The notes under the pieces were generated by a model. It was not told where the DNA came from and did not search any database. It worked only from the letters and a program-made list of their open reading frames with translations. DNA of 64,000 bases from Paenibacillus sp. ACRRX (GTDB lineage: Bacteria > Bacillota > Bacilli > Paenibacillales > Paenibacillaceae), in the NCBI RefSeq assembly GCF_022346885.1, contig NZ_JAKRNK010000012.1:1-64000 (forward strand), written 5' to 3'. Of this stretch, positions 55,004 through 64,000 are shown piece by piece. Each line of letters starts with the position of its first letter. The stretch's first letter is position 1. The translations under genes were made by a program, and so were the position numbers.

Positions 55004-55028
55004 TCTGAGCTCCTCCTTTCCTCACACA

Positions 55029-55652
55029 TTACTTTTTAATTGCGGATTTAACGTTAATGAAGCTGTTTTTAGGTCCTGGAATGGAGCCTTTAACGAGGAT
55101 TACGTTACGTTCCATATCCACTTTAACAACCTCAAGATTTTGAATTGTAATTGTTACGCTACCCATATGTCCTGGAAGACGTTTGCCTTTAGGAACGCGG
55201 TTCGCTTGGATAGAACCCATGGAACCTGGGCCACGATGGTAACGGGAACCGTGGGACATAGGTCCGCGGCTTTGACCCCAACGTTGGATAACGCCGGAGA
55301 AACCTTTACCTTTAGAAATACCTGTAACGTCTACGAATTCACCTTCAGTGAACAAGTCAGCTTTCAACTCCTGGCCAACTTCGTATTGCGAAAGATCGAT
55401 ACCACGGTATTCCTTAATGTAGCGCTTAGGCGTTGTGTTAGCTTTTTTAGCATGTCCGATTTCTGGCTTGTTGGCACGCTTTTCTTTCTTGTCAGCAAAG
55501 CCGACTTGAATTGCTTCGTAACCATCGTTCTCAAGATCTTTCTTTTGAAGAACGACACAAGGACCAGCTTCGATAACTGTTACTGGCACAACATTACCCT
55601 CTGGAGTAAATACTTGAGTCATGCCGAGTTTTTTTCCTAAGATACCTTTCAT
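55029..55652 (-). CDS. rplC: 50S ribosomal protein L3
   Basis: 207 residues ([20 protein letters not shown]). Early 50S assembly protein. 25 bp before rplD. Confidence 0.97.
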   Translation of the reverse strand: MKGILGKKLGMTQVFTPEGNVVPVTVIEAGPCVVLQKKDLENDGYEAIQVGFADKKEKRANKPEIGHAKKANTTPKRYIKEYRGIDLSQYEVGQELKADLFTEGEFVDVTGISKGKGFSGVIQRWGQSRGPMSHGSRYHRGPGSMGSIQANRVPKGKRLPGHMGSVTITIQNLEVVKVDMERNVILVKGSIPGPKNSFINVKSAIKK

Positions 55653-55699
55653 GTTGACACCTCTTTTCCTTCCATATTCCGTTCATACTTAAGCTGTTC

Positions 55700-56140
<441 letters not shown>

Positions 56141-56146
56141 TTCACT

Positions 56147-56175
56147 ATTATATATAAATGTCCCGATAATTGCAA
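56147..56175 (-). promoter_or_regulatory. promoter of the S10 operon
   Basis: Minus-strand TTGCAA (56170-56175), 17-bp spacer, TATAAT (56147-56152). Drives rpsJ onward. The 187 bp between it and hemAT show no other gene. Confidence 0.75.
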
Positions 56176-56362
56176 GCATTTGTAGCAAATTCGTTTATAC
56201 ATATAAAATAAGAGAAATATTACGGTATACCAAGCAACTTAGTATTGTCGTCAGTTCATCTCAAAGTCGGCTGCTAGGACATTATATAATGAAAAATTCA
56301 TATAATGCCACGGTAATCCATACCAACTGTCGCGAGTTCCTTCTATATAAGAAGAAGTCCGC

Positions 56363-57721
56363 TTACAGCTTCATCGTTGTATGATTTAATTGTTCAGCCG
56401 ATTCAGCAACTTGCCGTGTTGCCTGACCGATTCCTGCAATCATTTCCATAAGAAGCTCAAATTCTCCTTGAATGCTATCCATGGAGTGCCTGCTTGTTTC
56501 AACCTTTTGAACGATATTTATGAAAGCTCCACTAGTTTCTTCTGATTGCTCCTTTACGGAGGCCACACTAGCACGTACCTCACTAATAATTTGAACAACA
56601 GAGTTATTAACCAAAGTTGAGTTCCCTATCAACTCTTCAATGTCCGCTACCGTTTGCTTCGTATGGTCGGCCAATTTATTTACTTCTTTGGCTACAACAG
56701 CAAATCCCAACCCATGCTCTCCTGCACGTGCAGCTTCTATAGAAGCGTTTAATGATAATAAGTTAGTCTGATCTGCTATCTCCCTTACAGCTCCAATAAT
56801 AGTTCTTATTCGTATAGACGTATCTTTTAAATTGATAATCCGAATTTGCATTTCATGAGCATGGTCATTAATCCGCTGAATACTCTCAGACACTCCGGTC
56901 ATCAATTGTTTGCCTTCCATAGCGACCTCTTGTGTCATACTTGTTGATTGCGCTGCAGCTTGAACTCTATCGTTAAGCTCTACACCTTTATGACTAAGAC
57001 TGGATATTGTGAGATTGGTTTCAGCTGCCAGTGCCGCAAGTTGTTCACTTAGCTGGCTTATATTTTGTTTCAACTCATTTTTAACTACTTCATATTGCTG
57101 GGCCATTTGCATATGGAAACGCTCCTCATAAGCATCCAGCACAAGCTGTTGTTCCAGATTAAATATTTTGTTCAGAGCATGAATACATGATATTGAACAC
57201 TCTTTATCCGGAATGCGGCGCAGCACAAGATCAGTAATGATGGCCTGCAAATTTTGAAAAGCTCCCATATACCATTTCGACTCAAGTCCTATATGCTGAT
57301 GTACAGAAGCAATTTTTATACGTTTTATAATATAGGGACCATCAATCACACCATTAAACATTTCTTCAATATGGATGCGGAGCGTTGACTTCAACTTTTC
57401 CACTGAACTGTTATTTCGAATCAACATATCCAGTTGAGCTATACTTATAATCGTGTCATAAAATTGAGTTGTCAATGCCTCTACTTCCATAGAAATATAA
57501 GGCTTTAAACATCTTAATAGTCTAAGGTCAACTTCCGTTAATGAGATCATGTTTAGTTGTTTCCATAAGGGATGTTCATCTGGTAAATTTATTTTTCCCC
57601 AAGCCTCACTTACCTGTTGCTGATCATCTATGTTCCATATGGGCTCTGAACCCTTCCTTGTAGCACTGAATTGCCCTAACTCCGTTGTGTTATCGGAAAA
57701 CCATTTCGTTATAAAGTTCAT
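56363..57721 (-). CDS. hemAT: HemAT-type globin-coupled methyl-accepting aerotaxis transducer
   Basis: About 452 residues, no membrane helix. N-terminal protoglobin sensor domain (about 45-200; likely proximal His141 in IASVHQHIGL..KWYMGAF), then a coiled linker and MCP signalling domain with hairpin tip (ARAGEHGLGFAVVAKEVNKL). HemAT binds oxygen and signals to CheA. Start ATG (57719-57721) has AGGGAAGG upstream. It is inserted between tuf and rpsJ and probably has its own promoter, since a strong terminator follows tuf. Confidence 0.88.
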   Translation of the reverse strand: MNFITKWFSDNTTELGQFSATRKGSEPIWNIDDQQQVSEAWGKINLPDEHPLWKQLNMISLTEVDLRLLRCLKPYISMEVEALTTQFYDTIISIAQLDMLIRNNSSVEKLKSTLRIHIEEMFNGVIDGPYIIKRIKIASVHQHIGLESKWYMGAFQNLQAIITDLVLRRIPDKECSISCIHALNKIFNLEQQLVLDAYEERFHMQMAQQYEVVKNELKQNISQLSEQLAALAAETNLTISSLSHKGVELNDRVQAAAQSTSMTQEVAMEGKQLMTGVSESIQRINDHAHEMQIRIINLKDTSIRIRTIIGAVREIADQTNLLSLNASIEAARAGEHGLGFAVVAKEVNKLADHTKQTVADIEELIGNSTLVNNSVVQIISEVRASVASVKEQSEETSGAFINIVQKVETSRHSMDSIQGEFELLMEMIAGIGQATRQVAESAEQLNHTTMKL

Positions 57722-57900
57722 CAGGATGCATCCTTCCCTAAGAAGTGTACACTCTGTCCCGCAAGAGTTATCCACACCCTTGTGACATATAGGACATTAC
57801 TCCTATTATAGTCCGGTAAATAGTCCCGCATAGGCATCCCATATATCCAAGCTGTGAATATTGTATTAGAACATTCTGAACTTATCCACATAAACAAAAA

Positions 57901-57928
57901 CAATCCCTCTCCGTTAGGAAAGGGATTG
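57901..57928 (-). terminator. terminator of the str operon (after tuf)
   Basis: Minus-strand CAATCCCTTTCC pairs with GGAGAGGGATTG with loop TAAC, then TTTTTGTTT. A second hairpin (AATGT-CGGC / GCCG-ACATT, 57934-57956) sits between it and the tuf stop. Confidence 0.85.
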
Positions 57929-57958
57929 TGATTAATGTCGGCTAATGCCGAACATTAA

Positions 57959-59149
57959 TTATTTTTGGATGGATGCAACCGCACCGGCACCTACTGTACG
58001 TCCGCCTTCACGAATCGCGAAGCGTGTTCCTTCTTCGATAGCGATTGGGCTGATCAATTTAACAGTAACTGTGATGTTGTCACCAGGCATAACCATTTCA
58101 GTGCCTTCTGGCAATTCGATGATACCTGTTACGTCAGTTGTACGGAAGTAGAACTGTGGACGGTAGCCAGTAAAGAAAGGCTTGTGACGGCCACCCTCTT
58201 CTTTAGTCAACACGTAGATTTGGGAAGTGAACTCTGTATGTGGTTTAACCGTACCTGGTTTAACCAATACTTGTCCGCGCTCGATGTTGCTGCGGTCTAC
58301 ACCACGAAGCAACGCACCGATGTTGTCACCAGCTTGAGCGGAATCAAGAAGTTTACGGAACATTTCTACGCCCGTAACAACCGATTTGCGAGTCTCTTCT
58401 TGGATACCAACGATTTCGATCTCTTCGCCTACTTTAACAGTACCGCGCTCTACACGACCAGTAGCAACTGTACCACGTCCAGTGATGGAGAACACGTCCT
58501 CGACAGGCATCAAGAAAGGCTTGTCAGTTTCGCGCTCTGGTTGTGGAATGTAGTTGTCGATTTGTTCGAACAATTCAACAACTTTATCAGCCCACTCACC
58601 ATCTGGGTTTTGAAGAGCTTCACGAGCGGAACCACGGATGATTGGAGTGTCGTCGCCTGGGAACTCATATTCGTTCAACAAGTCACGAACTTCCATTTCA
58701 ACCAATTCAAGCAACTCTTCGTCTTCTACCATGTCGCATTTGTTCAAGAATACAACGATGTAAGGTACGCCTACTTGGCGGGACAACAAGATGTGCTCAC
58801 GTGTTTGTGGCATTGGACCGTCAGCTGCAGATACAACCAAGATCGCGCCGTCCATTTGAGCAGCACCAGTGATCATGTTTTTAACGTAGTCCGCGTGACC
58901 TGGGCAGTCAACGTGTGCATAGTGACGAGCTGGTGTTTCGTACTCTACGTGAGATGTGGAAATTGTGATACCGCGTTCGCGCTCTTCTGGAGCTTTATCG
59001 ATTTGATCGAATGCAATTGCAGCACCGCCATAACGTTTGGACAATACTGTAGTGATTGCAGCTGTCAAAGTTGTTTTACCGTGGTCAACGTGACCGATAG
59101 TACCGATGTTAACATGCGGTTTATTACGTTCAAATTTTGCCTTTGCCAT
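57959..59149 (-). CDS. tuf: elongation factor Tu
   Basis: 396 residues from the ATG at 59147-59149 ([20 protein letters not shown]). GTPase motifs [17 protein letters not shown] are present. Delivers aminoacyl-tRNA. GGAGGAATTG upstream. Last gene of the str operon. Confidence 0.98.
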   Translation of the reverse strand: MAKAKFERNKPHVNIGTIGHVDHGKTTLTAAITTVLSKRYGGAAIAFDQIDKAPEERERGITISTSHVEYETPARHYAHVDCPGHADYVKNMITGAAQMDGAILVVSAADGPMPQTREHILLSRQVGVPYIVVFLNKCDMVEDEELLELVEMEVRDLLNEYEFPGDDTPIIRGSAREALQNPDGEWADKVVELFEQIDNYIPQPERETDKPFLMPVEDVFSITGRGTVATGRVERGTVKVGEEIEIVGIQEETRKSVVTGVEMFRKLLDSAQAGDNIGALLRGVDRSNIERGQVLVKPGTVKPHTEFTSQIYVLTKEEGGRHKPFFTGYRPQFYFRTTDVTGIIELPEGTEMVMPGDNITVTVKLISPIAIEEGTRFAIREGGRTVGAGAVASIQK

Positions 59150-59256
59150 TTTGAACAATTCCTCCTTAATAGTGGAATAATATATGGGATTGAAGGTCGG
59201 CATGAAGATTTAGATCAACTTCCCGACCTTGTGTAAACTTAGATTAAGCAGTTAAA

Positions 59257-61335
59257 TTACTCAGCGCCTTTGTGCTTCGAAACAATCTCTTCCGAGATGC
59301 TGCGAGGAACTTCTTCATAGTGCGAAAGCTCCATGGAGAATACGCCACGGCCTTGTGTACCAGAACGAAGAGTTGTGGAATATCCAAACATCTCAGCGAG
59401 AGGTACCTTAGCACGAATAATTTGAGCTCCTGAGCGAGTATCCATACCTTCGATACGACCACGACGGGAATTCAACATCCCCATAACGTCGCCCATGTAC
59501 TCTTCAGGAACTGTAACTTCAACTTTCATGATTGGCTCAAGCAAGACAGGATTACACTTGTCTTTAGCAGCTTTAAGTGCCATCGAACCGGCAATCTTAA
59601 ACGCCATTTCACTGGAGTCAACATCATGATAAGATCCGTCAAAAATAGTTGCTTTAATATCAACGAGTGGGAAGCCCGCAATTACACCGTTCTTCATTGA
59701 CTCTTCGATACCAGCTTGAACTGGAGCGATGTATTCACGAGGAACGACACCACCGACAACTTTGTTTTCGAATGCGAAGCCTGCGCCCGGCTCTTGTGGT
59801 GCAAATTCGATCCATACGTGTCCGTATTGACCGCGACCACCAGATTGGCGTACAAACTTACCTTCGACTTTAGCGCCAGTTTTGAATGTTTCACGGTAAG
59901 CAACTTGTGGTTTACCAACATTCGTGTCAACCTTAAACTCACGACGCATACGGTCAACGATGATCTCCAAGTGAAGCTCACCCATACCAGCCAAAATAGT
60001 TTGACCAGTCTCTTCATCTGTATGCGCACGCAGAGTTGGATCTTCCTCTGTCAATTTGCTCAAAGCAACACCCATTTTATCTTGGTCAGCTTTGGTTTTA
60101 GGCTCTACTGCGATTTCGATTACCGGATCAGGGAAGTTCATGGACTCCAAGATTACCGGATTTTTCTCATCACAAAGTGTATCGCCAGTACCTGTATCTT
60201 TCAAGCCTACTGCAGCTGCGATATCTCCGGAGTATACTACGTCGATTTCTTCACGGCTGTTAGCGTGCATTTGAAGAATACGGCCGATACGCTCACGTTT
60301 GCCCTTTGTAGCATTCAATACATAAGAACCGGAGCTCAATACGCCTGAATACACACGGAAGAACGTAAGTTTACCAACATAAGGGTCTGTCATGATCTTA
60401 AACGCAAGTGCCGAGAACGGCTCTTCGTCAGAAGAATGACGGATCGCTTCTTCACCATCTTCAAGATGACCTTTAATATCAGGTACATCAAGTGGGGATG
60501 GCAAGTAGTCAACAACTGCGTCAATCATCAATTGAACGCCTTTGTTTCTGTAAGAAGAACCGCATACTACTGGGAAGATTTGAACGGAACAAACACCTTT
60601 ACGGAGAGCAGCCTTGAGTTCTTCAACTGTTGGCTCTTCACCCTCGAGGTATTTCATCATCAAATCTTCGTCGAGTTCTGCAACCTTCTCAACTAATTCC
60701 ATACGAAGTTCAGCAACTTGCTCTTTGAACTCTGCAGGAATTTCTGTAATTTCGACATCACGACCAAGGTCATCTTTGAAGATGTGAGCAACTTGCTCTA
60801 CCAAGTCAATGATACCAACAAAATCATTCTCAGCGCCGATAGGCAATTGAATCGCAACTGCGTTCGCTTGCAAACGATCTTTCATGGACTCAATAACGTT
60901 GAGGTAATCAGCGCCAATGATGTCCATTTTGTTAACGTAAGCAATACGAGGTACACCGTAACGGTCAGCTTGACGCCATACCGTTTCGGATTGCGGCTCT
61001 ACGCCTTCTTTTGCAGAGAATACGCCTACGGCTCCGTCCAATACGCGAAGGGAACGTTCAACCTCTACTGTGAAGTCAACGTGACCCGGAGTATCGATGA
61101 TATTAACACGATGACCTTTCCACTGCGCTGTAGTCGCAGCGGATGTGATCGTGATACCACGTTCTTGTTCTTGCTCCATCCAGTCCATTGTAGCTGCACC
61201 TTCGTGCACCTCACCAATCTTGTGAGTACGGCCTGTATAGTACAAGATACGCTCCGTTGTTGTTGTCTTACCAGCATCGATGTGAGCCATGATCCCGATA
61301 TTACGCGTATTTGCCAAGGAGAACTGTCTTGCCAT
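59257..61335 (-). CDS. fusA: elongation factor G
   Basis: 692 residues from the ATG at 61333-61335 ([20 protein letters not shown]). GTPase motifs [21 protein letters not shown] are visible. Catalyses translocation. AAGGGAG upstream; 107-bp gap to tuf. Confidence 0.98.
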   Translation of the reverse strand: MARQFSLANTRNIGIMAHIDAGKTTTTERILYYTGRTHKIGEVHEGAATMDWMEQEQERGITITSAATTAQWKGHRVNIIDTPGHVDFTVEVERSLRVLDGAVGVFSAKEGVEPQSETVWRQADRYGVPRIAYVNKMDIIGADYLNVIESMKDRLQANAVAIQLPIGAENDFVGIIDLVEQVAHIFKDDLGRDVEITEIPAEFKEQVAELRMELVEKVAELDEDLMMKYLEGEEPTVEELKAALRKGVCSVQIFPVVCGSSYRNKGVQLMIDAVVDYLPSPLDVPDIKGHLEDGEEAIRHSSDEEPFSALAFKIMTDPYVGKLTFFRVYSGVLSSGSYVLNATKGKRERIGRILQMHANSREEIDVVYSGDIAAAVGLKDTGTGDTLCDEKNPVILESMNFPDPVIEIAVEPKTKADQDKMGVALSKLTEEDPTLRAHTDEETGQTILAGMGELHLEIIVDRMRREFKVDTNVGKPQVAYRETFKTGAKVEGKFVRQSGGRGQYGHVWIEFAPQEPGAGFAFENKVVGGVVPREYIAPVQAGIEESMKNGVIAGFPLVDIKATIFDGSYHDVDSSEMAFKIAGSMALKAAKDKCNPVLLEPIMKVEVTVPEEYMGDVMGMLNSRRGRIEGMDTRSGAQIIRAKVPLAEMFGYSTTLRSGTQGRGVFSMELSHYEEVPRSISEEIVSKHKGAE

Positions 61336-61391
61336 GGTTGGATCTCCCTTCAAATATGAGTTGGTTAAATGCGAGTAGCTTTAACTCAATC

Positions 61392-61862
61392 CTACCAACG
61401 GTAGTGAGCAAATGCTTTGTTCGCTTCAGCCATTTTGTGCGTATCTTCGCGTTTCTTAACAGCTGCTCCAGTGTTGTTGGAAGCATCGATAATCTCTGCT
61501 GCCAAACGCTCTTGCATTGTTTTTTCACCGCGGTTACGCGAATAGTTAACCAACCAACGTAATCCCAAGGATGTACGGCGTTCTGGCTTAACTTCTACTG
61601 GTACTTGATAGTTAGATCCGCCTACACGGCGAGCTTTAACTTCTAGAACCGGCATGATGTTCTTGATTGCTGCTTCAAACACTTCCATAGGGTCTTTACC
61701 CGTACGCTCTTCAATGGACTTGAAAGCATCATACAGAATAGTTTGAGCAACACCACGTTTACCATCGATCATAACACGATTGATTAGGCGAGTAACCAAC
61801 TTGCTATTGTATACCGGATCTGGCAACACGTCGCGCTTAGTAACTGGTCCTTTGCGTGGCAT
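61392..61862 (-). CDS. rpsG: 30S ribosomal protein S7
   Basis: 156 residues from the ATG at 61860-61862 ([20 protein letters not shown]), GAAAGGGGG upstream. Organises the 30S head. Confidence 0.97.
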   Translation of the reverse strand: MPRKGPVTKRDVLPDPVYNSKLVTRLINRVMIDGKRGVAQTILYDAFKSIEERTGKDPMEVFEAAIKNIMPVLEVKARRVGGSNYQVPVEVKPERRTSLGLRWLVNYSRNRGEKTMQERLAAEIIDASNNTGAAVKKREDTHKMAEANKAFAHYRW

Positions 61863-61912
61863 GTGTATCCCCCTTTCCACGTGAGCTCATGAATATATCA
61901 TGAAACTATTAA

Positions 61913-62332
61913 TTATTTTTTAACTTTAGGACGCTTCGTACCATATTTGGAACGAGCTTGCATACGGTTGTTCACACCAGCAGTGTCTAATGCACCGCGA
62001 ACGATGTGGTAGCGAACACCCGGAAGATCCTTAACACGGCCGCCGCGCACGAGCACGACACTATGCTCTTGCAGGTTATGTCCAATACCGCCGATGTACG
62101 CCGTTACCTCTACACGGTTCGTCAAACGAACACGAGCATATTTACGAAGTGCGGAGTTCGGTTTCTTCGGAGTCATTGTACCTACACGAGTACATACACC
62201 ACGTTTTTGAGGCGCGCTCAAATCTGTCTCAGCACGTTTCAGGGCGTTAAACCCTTTTTGCAATGCTGGGGATTTGGATTTTGTTACTTTAGCTTTGCGG
62301 CCTTTGCGAACTAATTGGTTAATAGTTGGCAT
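61913..62332 (-). CDS. rpsL: 30S ribosomal protein S12
   Basis: 139 residues from the ATG at 62330-62332 ([20 protein letters not shown]). Decoding-centre regions [11 protein letters not shown] and GVRYHIVRG are unmodified, including Lys in TPKKPNS (streptomycin-sensitive form). GGGAAGGGGG upstream. Confidence 0.97.
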   Translation of the reverse strand: MPTINQLVRKGRKAKVTKSKSPALQKGFNALKRAETDLSAPQKRGVCTRVGTMTPKKPNSALRKYARVRLTNRVEVTAYIGGIGHNLQEHSVVLVRGGRVKDLPGVRYHIVRGALDTAGVNNRMQARSKYGTKRPKVKK

Positions 62333-62474
62333 GTTGCCACCCCCTTCCCATGTTATTAACACCTTTAACAATTCACTCTTTTAAGTCCACAGATCCAGGC
62401 GGTTCATAAATGAGCAAATGAAAAGTTTTTGCCTCGGAAACCATTCCGTCATCCTTAACAAAAACATCGGTTAC

Positions 62475-62726
62475 TTACTCTTCGACTATCGCTGCCATAG
62501 CAGCTCCAACTTCGATGCCACACATTTTGCCAAGTTCCAACATCGAGCTTATTTCAATAAGCTTAACGTTTCTCTTGCGGCAAAGGGATACGATCTTATT
62601 AAGAAGCTTCGTATCGGCATCTAGTGCAACATACACTTCAATGGCAAGACCTTGCTCAACCATCTTTAGTGTCTGCTTGCTCCCAATCTTAACTTTAGCA
62701 TCCTGTAGACTCTTTTCATTAGACAT
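62475..62726 (-). CDS. rplGB: L7Ae-family kink-turn RNA-binding protein (YbxF/RplGB)
   Basis: 83 residues from the ATG at 62724-62726 (MSNEKSLQDAKVKIGSKQTL). L7Ae fold (VEQGLAIEVYVALDADTKLL) that binds kink-turns. Same position between rpoC and rpsL as in B. subtilis. GGAGG lies upstream; no other sign of regulation beyond a strong promoter. Confidence 0.92.
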   Translation of the reverse strand: MSNEKSLQDAKVKIGSKQTLKMVEQGLAIEVYVALDADTKLLNKIVSLCRKRNVKLIEISSMLELGKMCGIEVGAAMAAIVEE

Positions 62727-62776
62727 GAATCTTAATCCTCCAAAAGCACAGGCATCCGTCTTGGGCACACTACGAC

Positions 62777-62805
62777 ATTTTAGCACTTCGAGAGTATGCT
62801 GTCAA
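62777..62805 (-). promoter_or_regulatory. strong promoter of rplGB-rpsL-rpsG-fusA-tuf
   Basis: Minus-strand TTGACA (62800-62805), 17-bp spacer, TAAAAT (62777-62782). It lies between the rpoC terminator and rplGB. Confidence 0.75.
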
Positions 62806-62950
62806 GCACTTTCTCTTCTGATGCTACTCTTTCAATATTGCGTACTATTGCGGCACAAAGAGCATTCTATCAAGAATCCGTCCTCATGTCGAGTAAAATA
62901 TTGAATTAGCAATTATTAAATATCGCTGTGCATCATACATGAAAAAGCCG

Positions 62951-62983
62951 CCGATTACTGTTACTTGAAGCAACAGTAATCGG
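62951..62983 (-). terminator. terminator after rpoC
   Basis: CCGATTACTGTT (62951-62962) pairs with AACAGTAATCGG (62972-62983), 12 pairs, and is followed on the minus strand by CGGCTTTTTC. It separates the rpoBC unit from rplGB. Confidence 0.85.
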
Positions 62984-63009
62984 ACGCCTTCTTTATCATT
63001 AGGCTGAAC

Positions 63010-64000
63010 TTATTCAGTTGCGCCTACACCTGCATGCTCAAGTGCTTCTTCCATTTGCTCATTCAGAGGATTGATAAGCTTAACGCTGCGATAACGGTTC
63101 ATCCCCGTACCTGCAGGGATCAGCTTGCCGATAATAACGTTCTCTTTCAGACCGAGCAATTGGTCAACTTTACCTTTGATTGCAGCATCTGTCAAGACAC
63201 GAGTTGTCTCTTGGAATGAAGCTGCGGACAAGAAGGAATCTGTCTCCAAGGAAGCTTTCGTAATACCGAGCAATACTGGTTTAGCAACAGCCGGTTCTTT
63301 GTCAGACAAGATAGCATCTTTGTTCGCAGACTCGTATTCATGCATATCAACGAAGGCGCCTGGCAATAGAACCGTGTCTCCATTATCGATGATACGAATC
63401 TTACGAAGCATTTGTCGAATCATAACTTCAACGTGCTTATCGTTAATTTCAACCCCTTGGTTCCGGTAAACGCGCTGAACTTCCTGAAGGATATAGTTCT
63501 GAACGCCTCGAATACCTTTGATGCGCAGCATCTCTTTAGGGTCAATCGAACCTTCTGTAATCTCGTCGCCCGCCTCGATCGTCTGACCTTCATGTACACG
63601 AATACGGGAGCCATAGCTTGCTGCATAGACTTTAGTCTCTGCTTCACCTTGGACTTCCACTTCGCGACGGTCTTTCGTCTCGCGGATTTCTTTGATTACA
63701 CCATCAATCTCGGAAATAGTTGCTTGACCTTTAGGATTCCGGGCCTCGAACAACTCCTGGATACGCGGCAAACCTTGCGTAATATCATCCCCGGCAACAC
63801 CGCCGGTATGGAACGTACGCATCGTCAACTGTGTTCCTGGTTCCCCGATGGATTGAGCGGCGATAATGCCTACTGCTTCCCCGATCTCTACATGCTTACC
63901 TGTCGCCAAGTTACGGCCGTAACAAATCTTACATACGCCATGACGAGCGCGGCAGCTCAATACTGAGCGGATTTGCAGCTTCTTCACACCAGACTTCACG
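63010..64000 (-). CDS. rpoC: RNA polymerase beta' subunit, C-terminal part (runs off the right edge)
   Basis: About 329 C-terminal residues. They include the second zinc cluster ([13 protein letters not shown]), the trigger-loop region ([20 protein letters not shown]), and the C-terminal end GVGATE. The N-terminal two-thirds lie beyond the window. Confidence 0.97.
   Translation of the reverse strand, partial: VKSGVKKLQIRSVLSCRARHGVCKICYGRNLATGKHVEIGEAVGIIAAQSIGEPGTQLTMRTFHTGGVAGDDITQGLPRIQELFEARNPKGQATISEIDGVIKEIRETKDRREVEVQGEAETKVYAASYGSRIRVHEGQTIEAGDEITEGSIDPKEMLRIKGIRGVQNYILQEVQRVYRNQGVEINDKHVEVMIRQMLRKIRIIDNGDTVLLPGAFVDMHEYESANKDAILSDKEPAVAKPVLLGITKASLETDSFLSAASFQETTRVLTDAAIKGKVDQLLGLKENVIIGKLIPAGTGMNRYRSVKLINPLNEQMEEALEHAGVGATE

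Noticed and set aside
57965-59236. 423-codon plus-strand open frame opposite tuf
   Set aside because: Shadow of tuf; antisense, no start signals, no recognisable domain.

Overview
The window looks like a chromosome segment of a spore-forming Bacillota, most likely Paenibacillus or a close relative. It has the Bacillus-type order rpoC - rplGB - str operon - S10/spc/alpha operons - truA - rplM - rpsI - (cysH-sat) - cwlD - salA - gerD - kbaA - pdaB - stable RNA operon. Sporulation genes lie under recognisable sigma-E and sigma-G type promoters. Genus-level assignment is an inference from gene order and protein style, not from a search.

Layout. Bases 1-390 hold tandem promoters and a boxA-like leader of an rRNA-type operon reading out of the left edge. 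Bases 395-7905 carry a small unknown gene, a SpoIIM-like membrane protein, the sporulation and germination block pdaB, kbaA, gerD, salA, cwlD, and a two-gene sulfate assimilation unit (cysH-sat). Bases 8266-38650 are a complete-looking prophage of about 30.4 kb. Bases 38585-63000 are the ribosomal protein superoperons on the minus strand, with a HemAT-type aerotaxis transducer between tuf and rpsJ. The window ends inside rpoC.

The prophage is bounded by a 66-bp perfect direct repeat that is the 3' end of rpsI. The phage copy restores the last 21 codons of S9 and also supplies a diverged copy of the rpsI terminator. The phage is a PBSX-like contractile-tail type with an HK97-type head. On the minus strand, in transcription order, are: a Cro-like gene, small early genes, a replisome organizer with candidate origin iterons, a G39P-like loader, a DnaB helicase, a Toprim (Top6A-like) protein interrupted by a +1 frame change, a sliding clamp, a sigma-like regulator, a small tyrosine recombinase, HNH, terminase, portal, protease, capsid, connectors, sheath, tube, chaperone with a -1 slippery site, tape measure, baseplate, fibre, and XhlA/holin/amidase. 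On the plus strand are an accessory cassette of tiny genes at the left end with its own repressor switch, and repressor/ImmA/arm-domain protein/integrase at the right end.

The most notable finding is a 270-nt group I intron (td-like, subgroup IA2 architecture, no endonuclease gene) splitting the tape measure gene. Removing bases 18484-18753 joins two reading frames into one 671-residue protein, and the core helices P2, P4-P9 can be read directly. Other points of interest are an RF2-like +1 frameshift candidate, two hairpins that mask ribosome binding sites (one overlapping a sigma-E promoter so that only read-through messages would be masked), a symmetric divergent operator switch, and candidate integrase arm sites on both flanks.
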